Part shown: piece after piece, positions 15,131 through 22,874 of the stretch
How positions within the stretch are numbered: the first letter of the stretch is position 1
Layout of the letters: every line of letters starts with the position of its first letter
Source of the DNA: CAZFUY01 sp964522445
Lineage (GTDB): Bacteria > Pseudomonadota > Gammaproteobacteria > SZUA-229
DNA: 64,000 nucleotides
Assembly (NCBI GenBank): GCA_964522445.1
Contig: CAZFUY010000002.1
Span: 1 to 64,000, forward strand
Direction: 5' to 3'
Program-made: the position numbers and the translations under genes
Notes under the pieces: model-generated
What the model was told of the DNA's origin: nothing
What the model saw: the letters and a program-made list of their open reading frames with translations, nothing else
Database searches by the model: none

Positions 15131-16076
15131 TACCCAGCACAACACCTGTTAAATCATGCGCATTAACAAAATCTTTTACATCCATGGGTTTACCACCTGG
15201 TAACTGAACCTTTAATAAGCGCAGAATTTTTTCTCCCGTTGCTACATCAATACCCTGTTTATCACATTTTAAAACTGTACCGGGTATTGCATTTGTTGTC
15301 TCATCTAAAACCTGTGCCTGCCAGATTCTTAGCATTTGTTGTTTATTATTTTTAAGCAAACCTGTTTGTGCTACGGGCCAGGCATTAAATGCATTAACTT
15401 TATTTTGAAGTTCTTTTGCTGTTTGTTGCCAGTCTAATAATGCTTCAGATTTCTGTAATTTTTCTGCATAACATGCCTGACTGTCATCCTGAACTTCAGC
15501 TTGTGTTTCACCTTTAATTATTAAGGGCAATGTTTCCATTAAAGCGTCCGCACCCATTTCAGATAATCTGTCATGCAAACTGGAACCTGTATCCATTCCT
15601 TCAATAATACAATTTTTCTTCAGCAACATATCACCAGTATCAAGCCCTTCTCCCATTTGCATAATGGTGATACCTGTTTCTTTATCTCCCGCCAAAATAG
15701 CTCTTTGAATGGGCGCTGCGCCACGCCAGCGCGGCAGTAAAGATGCGTGAATATTTATACAGCCTAATTTAGGGGCATCCAGAATAACTTTTGGCAATAT
15801 CAGGCCATAAGCAACCACCACCATTAAATCAGCCTGTAATTTTTCAAGTTCCTGCTGCACTTCATCTGTTTTTAAACTAGCAGGTTGATAGACAGGAATG
15901 TCATATTCCAGCGCCAGTTTTTTAACAGGCCCAGGCATTAACTTTCGCCCTCGTCCTGCAGGTCGATCAGGCTGTGTGTAAACCGCAACAACCTGATGAT
16001 CAGAATTAATTAACGCTTTTAAGGGAGGAACAGAAAAATCAGGCGTACCTGCAAAAATTATTTTTAGTTTTGACAT
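15123..16076 (-). CDS. fmt: methionyl-tRNA formyltransferase
   Basis: A 317-residue enzyme that transfers a formyl group from 10-formyl-tetrahydrofolate to initiator Met-tRNA. The formyltransferase domain starts KIIFAGTPDFSVPPLKAL, with the catalytic signature NIHASLLPRWRGAAPIQRAI and the conserved Asp in EGLDTGDML. The C-terminal OB-like tRNA-binding domain follows (about 205-315). ATG at 16074-16076 is preferred over a TTG two codons upstream. It lies 34 bp after def and overlaps rsmB by 8 bp. Confidence 0.97.
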   Translation of the reverse strand: MSKLKIIFAGTPDFSVPPLKALINSDHQVVAVYTQPDRPAGRGRKLMPGPVKKLALEYDIPVYQPASLKTDEVQQELEKLQADLMVVVAYGLILPKVILDAPKLGCINIHASLLPRWRGAAPIQRAILAGDKETGITIMQMGEGLDTGDMLLKKNCIIEGMDTGSSLHDRLSEMGADALMETLPLIIKGETQAEVQDDSQACYAEKLQKSEALLDWQQTAKELQNKVNAFNAWPVAQTGLLKNNKQQMLRIWQAQVLDETTNAIPGTVLKCDKQGIDVATGEKILRLLKVQLPGGKPMDVKDFVNAHDLTGVVLGND

Positions 16077-16110
16077 TACCAAGAGACCTTTAATCTAGAT
16101 TAATCCAGAT

Positions 16111-16617
16111 TTACATTATCGCTGCTTTTTTTTGTTTTTCTAATTTCTTTTTAATTCGATTGCGTTTTAATGCTGACAGATAATCTACAAATAATTTACC
16201 CTGCAGATGATCAAGTTCGTGCTGGATACAGACGGCTAATAAATCATCCGCTTCCAGCTCAAATTGTTCACCCTCTTTATTCAATGCCCTCACTTTAACG
16301 CTATCAGCTCTGTGTACTGCTTCATAAATACCGGGGACTGAAAGACAGCCTTCTTCTCTTTCTTCTTCACCCTCTTTTTCAATAATCTGAGGATTGATCA
16401 AACACAGAGGCTGATCTTTTTCTTCAGAAACATCAATCACAACAATCCGTTTATGAACATTAACCTGTGTCGCGGCAAGACCTATGCCGGGCGCTTCATA
16501 CATAGTTTCGAGCATATCGTCTACTAACTGACGAATACTGTCGTCTACTACATCAACCGATCTGGCTTTGGTACGCAGTCGATCATCAGGGAATTTCAAT
16601 ATCTCCAGTCTGGCCAT
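16111..16617 (-). CDS. def: peptide deformylase
   Basis: A 168-residue metalloenzyme that removes the formyl group from new proteins. All three motifs are present: GIGLAATQV, EEGCLSVPG (metal-binding Cys) and QHELDHLQG (two metal His and catalytic Glu). Length equals E. coli Def. It is the first gene of the leftward def-fmt-rsmB operon, divergent from the LysM lipoprotein gene across an 80-114 bp spacer, an arrangement conserved in gammaproteobacteria. Confidence 0.98.
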   Translation of the reverse strand: MARLEILKFPDDRLRTKARSVDVVDDSIRQLVDDMLETMYEAPGIGLAATQVNVHKRIVVIDVSEEKDQPLCLINPQIIEKEGEEEREEGCLSVPGIYEAVHRADSVKVRALNKEGEQFELEADDLLAVCIQHELDHLQGKLFVDYLSALKRNRIKKKLEKQKKAAIM

Positions 16618-16731
16618 AAAAACTAAACCTATTCAAATATAAAATAGAAAGATAAGGGATTAACTTACTTCATTAATTCAAGTTTATCAGCTAAACTCTT
16701 GAAAACCACGGATAAATATGGGGAATCTACC

Positions 16732-18003
16732 TTGGATATCAGAGCAATCAGGGCCCTAATCAGGCTTCCTGCACTACTAGTCAGTATAGTGACTATAACG
16801 TCAGCCTGTTCAAGCATGCCTTGGTCTTCATCGAATTCTAATGACCAGAGTCAACAAGCGCAAATTTCTGCTGAACAATCAGCAACGGTTGTTGAACCTG
16901 TAGAGCAACCCGCAGAAGCAGCTCAAAGCTCAGAATTAGCACCTGTTGCTACTCAGTCTGTTCGCATACAAGCCGATTATCCTCAGCAATATACTGTTGT
17001 CAAAGGCGATACTCTCTGGGATATAGCCGGCAAGTTTCTAAAAGACCCCTGGTTCTGGCCTGAAATATGGCAACGTAACCCCCAGGTTGAAAATCCTCAC
17101 CTAATCTACCCCGGCGATATTCTTAGCCTTATATATGTGGATGGTAAGCCTCAAATTCAAATAACACGCGCCGCTGAAGGTGATGACGTTATTCGTCGAG
17201 ATACTCAGGCAAGAACTGAGAACGGGCTAAATATCGTCAAATTAACCCCCGTTATTCGCAGAACATCCAGGGCATCTCAAATACCAACCATACCAAGCGA
17301 TGCAATTAATCAGTTTATTTCCAGACCTAAAGTTGTTACCAGAGAAGAAATAGAAGATGCGCCCTATATTGTCTCCAGTGATGAATCTCACCTGATACTG
17401 GGTTCTGACAACAGGGTATATATTCGTGGTGAACTCGATAAAGAACGTGTGCGCTACAGCATTTACCGCAGAGGCAATGAACTTATAGACCCGGAAACAG
17501 ATGAAGTTCTGGGTTATGAAGTAATATATGCCGGTGAAGCACGTATTGATATTTATGGTGACCCTGCCACAGCAACAATCACATCATCTCGTAGAGAAAT
17601 TCTTGTTGGCGATTTCCTGATGGCCACAGATAAAAGTGATGTCAGCACCCTGTTTTACCCTAAAGTTCCTGCGCAGAAAATTGAAGGACAGATTGTTTCA
17701 TTATTTGATGCTATTTCCAGCGTTGCCAGTTTCCAGATTGTTGTTATCAATCGCGGTGCAGACGAAGGCGTAGAAGTTGGGCATTTACTGGCAAGCTATT
17801 ATAAGGGCGGTGCTGCTCGTGATAAATATATGGCGCGCAAAAAAGTAAAACGCGGCGAAGAAAATAAACTGGTCGTTCAACTACCTGATGAACGCAGTGG
17901 TTTAATGATGGTATTCAAAGTATTTGATCGTGTTAGCTATGCGCTAATCCTTGAATCCACTCGCGTTATTAGAAAGCATGATGTAATAAAAACGCCCCAT
18001 TAA
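16732..18003 (+). CDS. LysM-domain lipoprotein
   Basis: A 423-residue envelope protein, by position and architecture the LysM protein found beside def and dprA in gammaproteobacteria. I use TTG at 16732-16734, preceded by GGGGA at 8 bases: this gives a signal peptide (MDIRAIRALIRLPALLVSIV) with lipobox TSAC, so the mature protein would be an N-terminally acylated lipoprotein. An in-frame TTG 11 codons earlier is the alternative. The LysM domain (YTVVKGDTLWDIAGKFLKDP) binds peptidoglycan, with a linker before it. The remaining 300 residues have no motif I recognise. Confidence 0.85.
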   Translation: MDIRAIRALIRLPALLVSIVTITSACSSMPWSSSNSNDQSQQAQISAEQSATVVEPVEQPAEAAQSSELAPVATQSVRIQADYPQQYTVVKGDTLWDIAGKFLKDPWFWPEIWQRNPQVENPHLIYPGDILSLIYVDGKPQIQITRAAEGDDVIRRDTQARTENGLNIVKLTPVIRRTSRASQIPTIPSDAINQFISRPKVVTREEIEDAPYIVSSDESHLILGSDNRVYIRGELDKERVRYSIYRRGNELIDPETDEVLGYEVIYAGEARIDIYGDPATATITSSRREILVGDFLMATDKSDVSTLFYPKVPAQKIEGQIVSLFDAISSVASFQIVVINRGADEGVEVGHLLASYYKGGAARDKYMARKKVKRGEENKLVVQLPDERSGLMMVFKVFDRVSYALILESTRVIRKHDVIKTPH

Positions 18004-18017
18004 TAAATAAAAGGAAT

Positions 18018-18055
18018 GTAGCTATCTGACTCACCTGTACAAGTCGGATAGTTAC
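18018..18055. terminator. hairpin between LysM gene and dprA
   Basis: Arms 18018-18031 (GTAGCTATCTGACT) and 18042-18055 pair with 12 of 14 matches around a 10-nt loop, followed by AATTTT. It could attenuate read-through from the LysM gene into dprA, which begins 9 bases later. Confidence 0.4.
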
Positions 18056-18063
18056 AATTTTAA

Positions 18064-19179
18064 ATGACAAATGACCTGCCATCTCGGCTAGCACTGCTTA
18101 GAACTAATTTACAGCCCAACAAACTTTATCAACTACTAAACCACTTCGGTTCTGCAGAAAATATTCTTACCGCAGGCAACTCACAACTTGAAATATTCAA
18201 CCTGTCACCTGGCGCTATTAAACACCTGCATTCACCTGATGACAGAGCAATAGAACATGATATTAAATGGCTCGATAAAGACAATCATTACATTATTGGA
18301 CTAGATGATAAAAACTATCCTGAACCACTGAAATCCATTCCTGATCCACCTTACCTGCTATTTGTGGCAGGTGACATTGATTATTTACAGCAACCCCAGT
18401 TGGCCATGGTTGGCAGCCGCACCCCTACCGCAGCAGGCAGGCAAACTGCATTTGATTTTGCCAGACATCTATCAATATCAGGTCTTACCATCACTAGCGG
18501 TTTAGCTCTTGGAATAGACACGGCATGCCATAAGGGCGCATTAGAAGGTATAGCTGGCACTATTGCTGTTGTTGCCAATGGACTGGATAAGGTGTATCCC
18601 GCATCAAATACAGAATTAGCACGACGCATTGTGCAGCAGGGCTGTGTGATAAGTGAATCTCCACTGGGAACAGCGCCTCATAAAGGTTTATTCCCACGCC
18701 GCAACCGGGTTATTAGTGGCTTAAGCATGGGCACACTGGTTGTTGAGGCGGCAAAAAATAGCGGATCTCTCATCACCACAAAACACGCCCTGGAACAAAA
18801 TAGAGAAATTTTTGCTATACCCGGCTCTATCCATAACCCGCTATCCAGAGGCTGTCACAGCTTGATCAGACAGGGTGCAAAGCTGGTTGAAACCGCTGAA
18901 GATATCATTGAAGAACTGTTACCACTGGAAAAACTTGTTTCAACAAGCCATACTAGCGCCCAATGTGAAGAGACACAGGCTCAAAATAGCCTGGATCCTG
19001 CCTATCAGGCACTTCTAAATAGCATGGAATACGAACCAGCTAACATCGATGAGCTGGTGGAGCGCAACCAGCTGGATGCCGCTGAAATAGCATCCATGCT
19101 GCTGATTCTAGAATTACAGGGCCATGTCGTTTCAGAAAATGGGAATTATTCCCGTATTCATTCAGAGCTGAACCATTAA
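18064..19179 (+). CDS. dprA: DNA processing protein DprA
   Basis: A 371-residue single-stranded-DNA-binding protein that loads RecA during natural transformation. The Rossmann-like core has AMVGSRTPTAAGRQTAF, TSGLALGIDTACHKGAL, PRRNRVISGLSMGTLVVEA and SGSLITTKHALEQNREIFA, all hallmark segments. A C-terminal winged-helix (about 315-365) is present (LLNSMEYEPANIDELVER), as is an N-terminal helical region. It sits between the LysM gene and smg, its usual place. With comF at 33607 it suggests natural competence genes, although comEA or pilus genes are not in the window. Confidence 0.97.
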   Translation: MTNDLPSRLALLRTNLQPNKLYQLLNHFGSAENILTAGNSQLEIFNLSPGAIKHLHSPDDRAIEHDIKWLDKDNHYIIGLDDKNYPEPLKSIPDPPYLLFVAGDIDYLQQPQLAMVGSRTPTAAGRQTAFDFARHLSISGLTITSGLALGIDTACHKGALEGIAGTIAVVANGLDKVYPASNTELARRIVQQGCVISESPLGTAPHKGLFPRRNRVISGLSMGTLVVEAAKNSGSLITTKHALEQNREIFAIPGSIHNPLSRGCHSLIRQGAKLVETAEDIIEELLPLEKLVSTSHTSAQCEETQAQNSLDPAYQALLNSMEYEPANIDELVERNQLDAAEIASMLLILELQGHVVSENGNYSRIHSELNH

Positions 19180-19226
19180 CCGGGTTTCCCAGAGTTCAGC
19201 TCAGAGTTATATTTTTAGAGAAGGCT

Positions 19227-19700
19227 ATGAAACAAACTGTTGTTGATGTATTAATGTATCTGTTTGAAAACATGGTTGATGAAGACACGCCATTTGATCC
19301 TGAACGGGATCTAATTGTCGACCATCTTGAAGAACTGGGTTTCCCACAACACGAAATATTACGCGCCTTTAGCTGGCTGGAAGATCTGGCAGATATTCAG
19401 CTACAGGTAATTGAAAACTCCACACTATCATCGTCTCTACGCGTATATAGCGAACTGGAAAAAGTACTACTGGATTCTGAGTGTATTGGCTTCCTTATGT
19501 ATATGGAACAATCAGGCATACTTACGCCAGTCACACGTGAACTGATTCTTGATCGAGTCATTGCACTGGATGTAGAGCTGGATATAGAACAACTAAAATG
19601 GATTACCATGATCATTCTCTACAGTCATCCCGGAGAAGAAAATGCCTTTGCAAGAATAGAAAGCATGGTATTTGATCAAATTTTGGACTATATGCATTAA
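19227..19700 (+). CDS. smg: Smg family protein (DUF494)
   Basis: A 157-residue protein of the Smg/DUF494 family, function unknown. It opens MKQTVVDVLMYLFENMVDED and includes the acidic helical pattern DHLEELGFPQHEILRAFSWLE typical of the family. E. coli Smg is 157 residues. The dprA-smg-topA order is conserved in gammaproteobacteria. AGAGAAGG precedes the ATG. No membrane segment or catalytic motif is visible. Confidence 0.95.
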   Translation: MKQTVVDVLMYLFENMVDEDTPFDPERDLIVDHLEELGFPQHEILRAFSWLEDLADIQLQVIENSTLSSSLRVYSELEKVLLDSECIGFLMYMEQSGILTPVTRELILDRVIALDVELDIEQLKWITMIILYSHPGEENAFARIESMVFDQILDYMH

Positions 19701-19731
19701 CAACAAATTTACAAACAAAAATAATTAATCA

Positions 19732-22185
19732 ATGAGCAATAGCCTTTTAATTGTAGAATCACCCGCGAAAGCGAAAACGATCAAAAAATATCTGGGTAAA
19801 GGATTTGAAGTCCTTGCCTCATACGGGCACGTGCGTGATTTAATTCCCAAAACAGGCGCTATAGATACTGAGCATGATTTTGCAATGAAGTATCAGCTCA
19901 TTGAAAAAAATGAAAAACATGTTGAAGCAATTAAAAAAGCACTAAAAAAAGCCGACACCCTGTATCTCGCAACTGACCTTGACCGCGAAGGAGAAGCCAT
20001 ATCATGGCATCTTTATGAGTTGTTGAAAGAAATTGGCGCACTAAAAGATAAACAGGTACACCGTGTAGCTTTTAATCAAATAACCAAACGTGCTATCCAG
20101 GAAGCAGTTAATAATCCACGTGACCTGTCTATGGACATGGTTAACGCACAGCAGGCTCGCCGTGCTTTAGATTATCTGGTTGGTTTCAACCTCTCACCTT
20201 TGCTGTGGAAAAAAGTTCAACGCGGTTTATCTGCGGGCCGCGTACAAAGTCCGGCTCTGCGAATGATTGTCAGCCGTGAAGAAGAAATCGAAGCCTTTGA
20301 TCCCAAAGAATACTGGACCATCGAAGCAGACACTGAAAAAGATGGCAAAAATATTTCTTCAAAGCTGCGTATTTATAATAATGAAAAAGTTGAGCAGTTT
20401 ACTTTTAATAATGAACAACTGGCCAGCAGCGCAGAAAGCACTTTAAATGATGCAGCAGGCGGAAAACTAACCGTTACCAAAGTTGAAAAGAAACAGCGTA
20501 AACGGAATCCAGCCGCACCATTTACAACGTCTACACTGCAACAGGAAGCATCACGTAAATTACGTTTTTCTGCTCAGCGCACCATGCGTACCGCACAACA
20601 ATTATATGAAGGCATAAATATTGGCGGCGGCGAGACTGTCGGTTTAATTACTTATATGCGTACCGATTCATTAATGTTATCTCAGGAAGCACTGGATGAT
20701 ATTCGTGAATTAATATCAGAACGTTACGGCAAGGAAAATGTGCCTGAAGAAATTCGTGTATTTAAAAATAAATCCAAGAATGCACAGGAAGCACATGAAG
20801 CGATTCGCCCAACTTCAGCAAAACATATTCCTGAAGAAATTAAAGAAAATTTAAAACCCGATCAGTTCAAACTTTATGAGCTTATCTGGAAACGCACCGT
20901 TGCATGTCAAATGATTCATGCCACCCTCGATACCGTTTCAATAGACCTGCAATGCGGCACAGGCCATCAGTTTAGAGCAACAGGCTCTACCATAAAACAC
21001 CCCGGATTTATGAGTGTTTATATGGAAGGCCAGGATGAAGGCGATGCTCACAATTATGATGACGATAAAATTTTGCCACCACTGGAAGAAGGCGAACAAT
21101 TAAAACTTCTTGCTATTCGCACCGACCAGCATTTTACTGAACCACCTCCAAAATATACTGAAGCAAGTCTGGTAAAAGCATTAGAAGAATACGGCATTGG
21201 CAGACCTTCAACTTATGCCAGCATTATTTCAACTTTACAGAATCGCGAATATGTAGAAATAGAAAACCGCCGCTTTACCCCGACAGACATGGGTCGCATC
21301 GTAAATTCATTTTTAACTCAGTATTTTACTGATTATGTAGATTACGACTTCACTGCAAAACTGGAAGATGAACTGGATGCCATATCTCGTGGCGAAGAAG
21401 AATGGCTTCCATTAATGAAGTCATTCTGGAAACCTTTTATTACTAAAGTCGAAGACATTGATGAAAATGTCAGCCGAGCAGATGTCGCACAATCACGCGA
21501 AGTAGGTACAGACCCTGAAACAGGAAAACCCATAACTGTTCGCATGGGGCCCTATGGTCCTTTCGCTCAAATTGGCGACAAAGATGATGAAGAAAAACCG
21601 AAATTTGCCAGCTTAAAACCAGGCCAGAAAATGGCCGACATTACAATGGATAACGTTTTTGCATTATTCGTTTTGCCACGTAAATTAGGTGTTACAGAGG
21701 AAGGCGAAGAAGTTACTTCCAATGTAGGACGTTTTGGCCCTTATGTTAAATTTGATAAATTCTTTGTTTCAATAAGAAAAGAATTTCAGGATCAGGGCAT
21801 TGATCCTTATAACATTACCTTCGAACAGGCAATGGTACTGGTTAAAGAGAAAAAGGAATTTGAAGCCAATAAATATATTAAGAGCTTTGAAGGAACAGAC
21901 ATTGAAATACTTAACGGACGCTATGGCCCTTATATTACTGACGGCAATAAAAACGCTAAAATTCCTAAAGACAGAGAGCCTAAAAGCTTAACTCTGGAAG
22001 AATGTGAAAAACTAATCGCTGAAGCACCTGAGCGCAAAGGACGTAAGAAAAAAACTGCCAGGAAAAAAGCCACGCCTAAAAAGAAAGCCACAACAAAGAA
22101 AAAGTCGGCTAAAAAGAAAACAGCCAAAAAGAAGACTGTAAAGAAAAAAGCAGCCAGAAAAAAAACCACGCCCAAGAAGAAGTGA
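19732..22185 (+). CDS. topA: DNA topoisomerase I
   Basis: An 817-residue type IA topoisomerase that relaxes negative supercoils. The Toprim domain begins SLLIVESPAKAKTIKKYLG, with DLDREGEAISWHL for the metal site, and the nucleophile is Y308 in GLITYMRTDS. After about residue 580 come C-terminal repeat domains (GPYGPFAQIGD, GRFGPYVKFD, GRYGPYITDG), not the Cys4 zinc ribbons of E. coli TopA; no CxxC pair is visible. The last 50 residues are a Lys-rich tail of (K/T)KK repeats, probably for DNA binding. The final codons overlap tsaC as GTGA. Confidence 0.97.
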   Translation: MSNSLLIVESPAKAKTIKKYLGKGFEVLASYGHVRDLIPKTGAIDTEHDFAMKYQLIEKNEKHVEAIKKALKKADTLYLATDLDREGEAISWHLYELLKEIGALKDKQVHRVAFNQITKRAIQEAVNNPRDLSMDMVNAQQARRALDYLVGFNLSPLLWKKVQRGLSAGRVQSPALRMIVSREEEIEAFDPKEYWTIEADTEKDGKNISSKLRIYNNEKVEQFTFNNEQLASSAESTLNDAAGGKLTVTKVEKKQRKRNPAAPFTTSTLQQEASRKLRFSAQRTMRTAQQLYEGINIGGGETVGLITYMRTDSLMLSQEALDDIRELISERYGKENVPEEIRVFKNKSKNAQEAHEAIRPTSAKHIPEEIKENLKPDQFKLYELIWKRTVACQMIHATLDTVSIDLQCGTGHQFRATGSTIKHPGFMSVYMEGQDEGDAHNYDDDKILPPLEEGEQLKLLAIRTDQHFTEPPPKYTEASLVKALEEYGIGRPSTYASIISTLQNREYVEIENRRFTPTDMGRIVNSFLTQYFTDYVDYDFTAKLEDELDAISRGEEEWLPLMKSFWKPFITKVEDIDENVSRADVAQSREVGTDPETGKPITVRMGPYGPFAQIGDKDDEEKPKFASLKPGQKMADITMDNVFALFVLPRKLGVTEEGEEVTSNVGRFGPYVKFDKFFVSIRKEFQDQGIDPYNITFEQAMVLVKEKKEFEANKYIKSFEGTDIEILNGRYGPYITDGNKNAKIPKDREPKSLTLEECEKLIAEAPERKGRKKKTARKKATPKKKATTKKKSAKKKTAKKKTVKKKAARKKTTPKKK

Positions 22186-22733
22186 TCTCTTCATTTCTTT
22201 TAAAACAGGCTGCTGCCACCTGCAATGAGGGCGGCGTTATTGCCTACCCCACAGAGTCTGTTTTTGGACTGGGTTGCGACCCTCTCAACCAACAGGCTGT
22301 TTATAAAATACTGCAACTTAAAAATCGATCTGTTGATATGGGGCTTATTCTTATAGCCAGTAATATTGAGCAATTAATGCCCTTTATTGATATAACGCCC
22401 AGCCAGAAAAAAAAACTCACAACAACTGAGTCAATCACATGGTTAGTTAAAGCATCAAATTACACACCTGAATGGATTACGGGAAAACATAACAAAGTAG
22501 CAATTCGAATAAGCATGCATCCTGTCTGCAAGCAATTATGTGAATATACTAATTACCCATTAGTCTCAACCAGCGCAAATCCCAGCGGACATAAACCGGC
22601 AAAAAACAATTTACAGGTTGTTAGTTATTTTAGAAATTCTATCGATTATCTTCTGCCAGGAAAAACAGGTGAACTAAAAAAACCAACTGAAATTAGAGAT
22701 CTTGAAACCAACAGGATAATCCGAAAAGGCTGA
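22182..22733 (+). CDS. tsaC: threonylcarbamoyl-AMP synthase TsaC
   Basis: A 183-residue YrdC-fold enzyme that makes threonylcarbamoyl-AMP for the t6A base of tRNA. Recognised elements are GVIAYPTESVFGLGCDP, the KNR of the Lys/Arg motif, and PLVSTSANPSG. The conserved PGP-T segment reads TTTESITWL here, lacking PGP. The start is GTG at 22182-22184, overlapping the topA stop as GTGA, so translation is coupled. The length matches E. coli TsaC (190). Identity is secure at the fold level. The altered segment leaves full activity uncertain. Confidence 0.9.
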   Translation: MISSFLLKQAAATCNEGGVIAYPTESVFGLGCDPLNQQAVYKILQLKNRSVDMGLILIASNIEQLMPFIDITPSQKKKLTTTESITWLVKASNYTPEWITGKHNKVAIRISMHPVCKQLCEYTNYPLVSTSANPSGHKPAKNNLQVVSYFRNSIDYLLPGKTGELKKPTEIRDLETNRIIRKG

Positions 22734-22874
22734 CATTAACCATAACAACTCTGAGTGCCAACTATATCTACTTTTAGTGGCAGTTGTTTAAGAAAAACCA
22801 AAAGATTTGATCTTAAACATCAGCAACATAATATTTTGAGAAATTCATATCTAAACTAAATAATCAGATTAAAT

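Noticed and set aside
21930..22194. Phe/Leu-rich minus-strand frames opposite the end of topA
   Set aside because: They are the antisense of the Lys-rich tail; AAA/AAG codons read backward give Phe/Leu and mimic a membrane protein.
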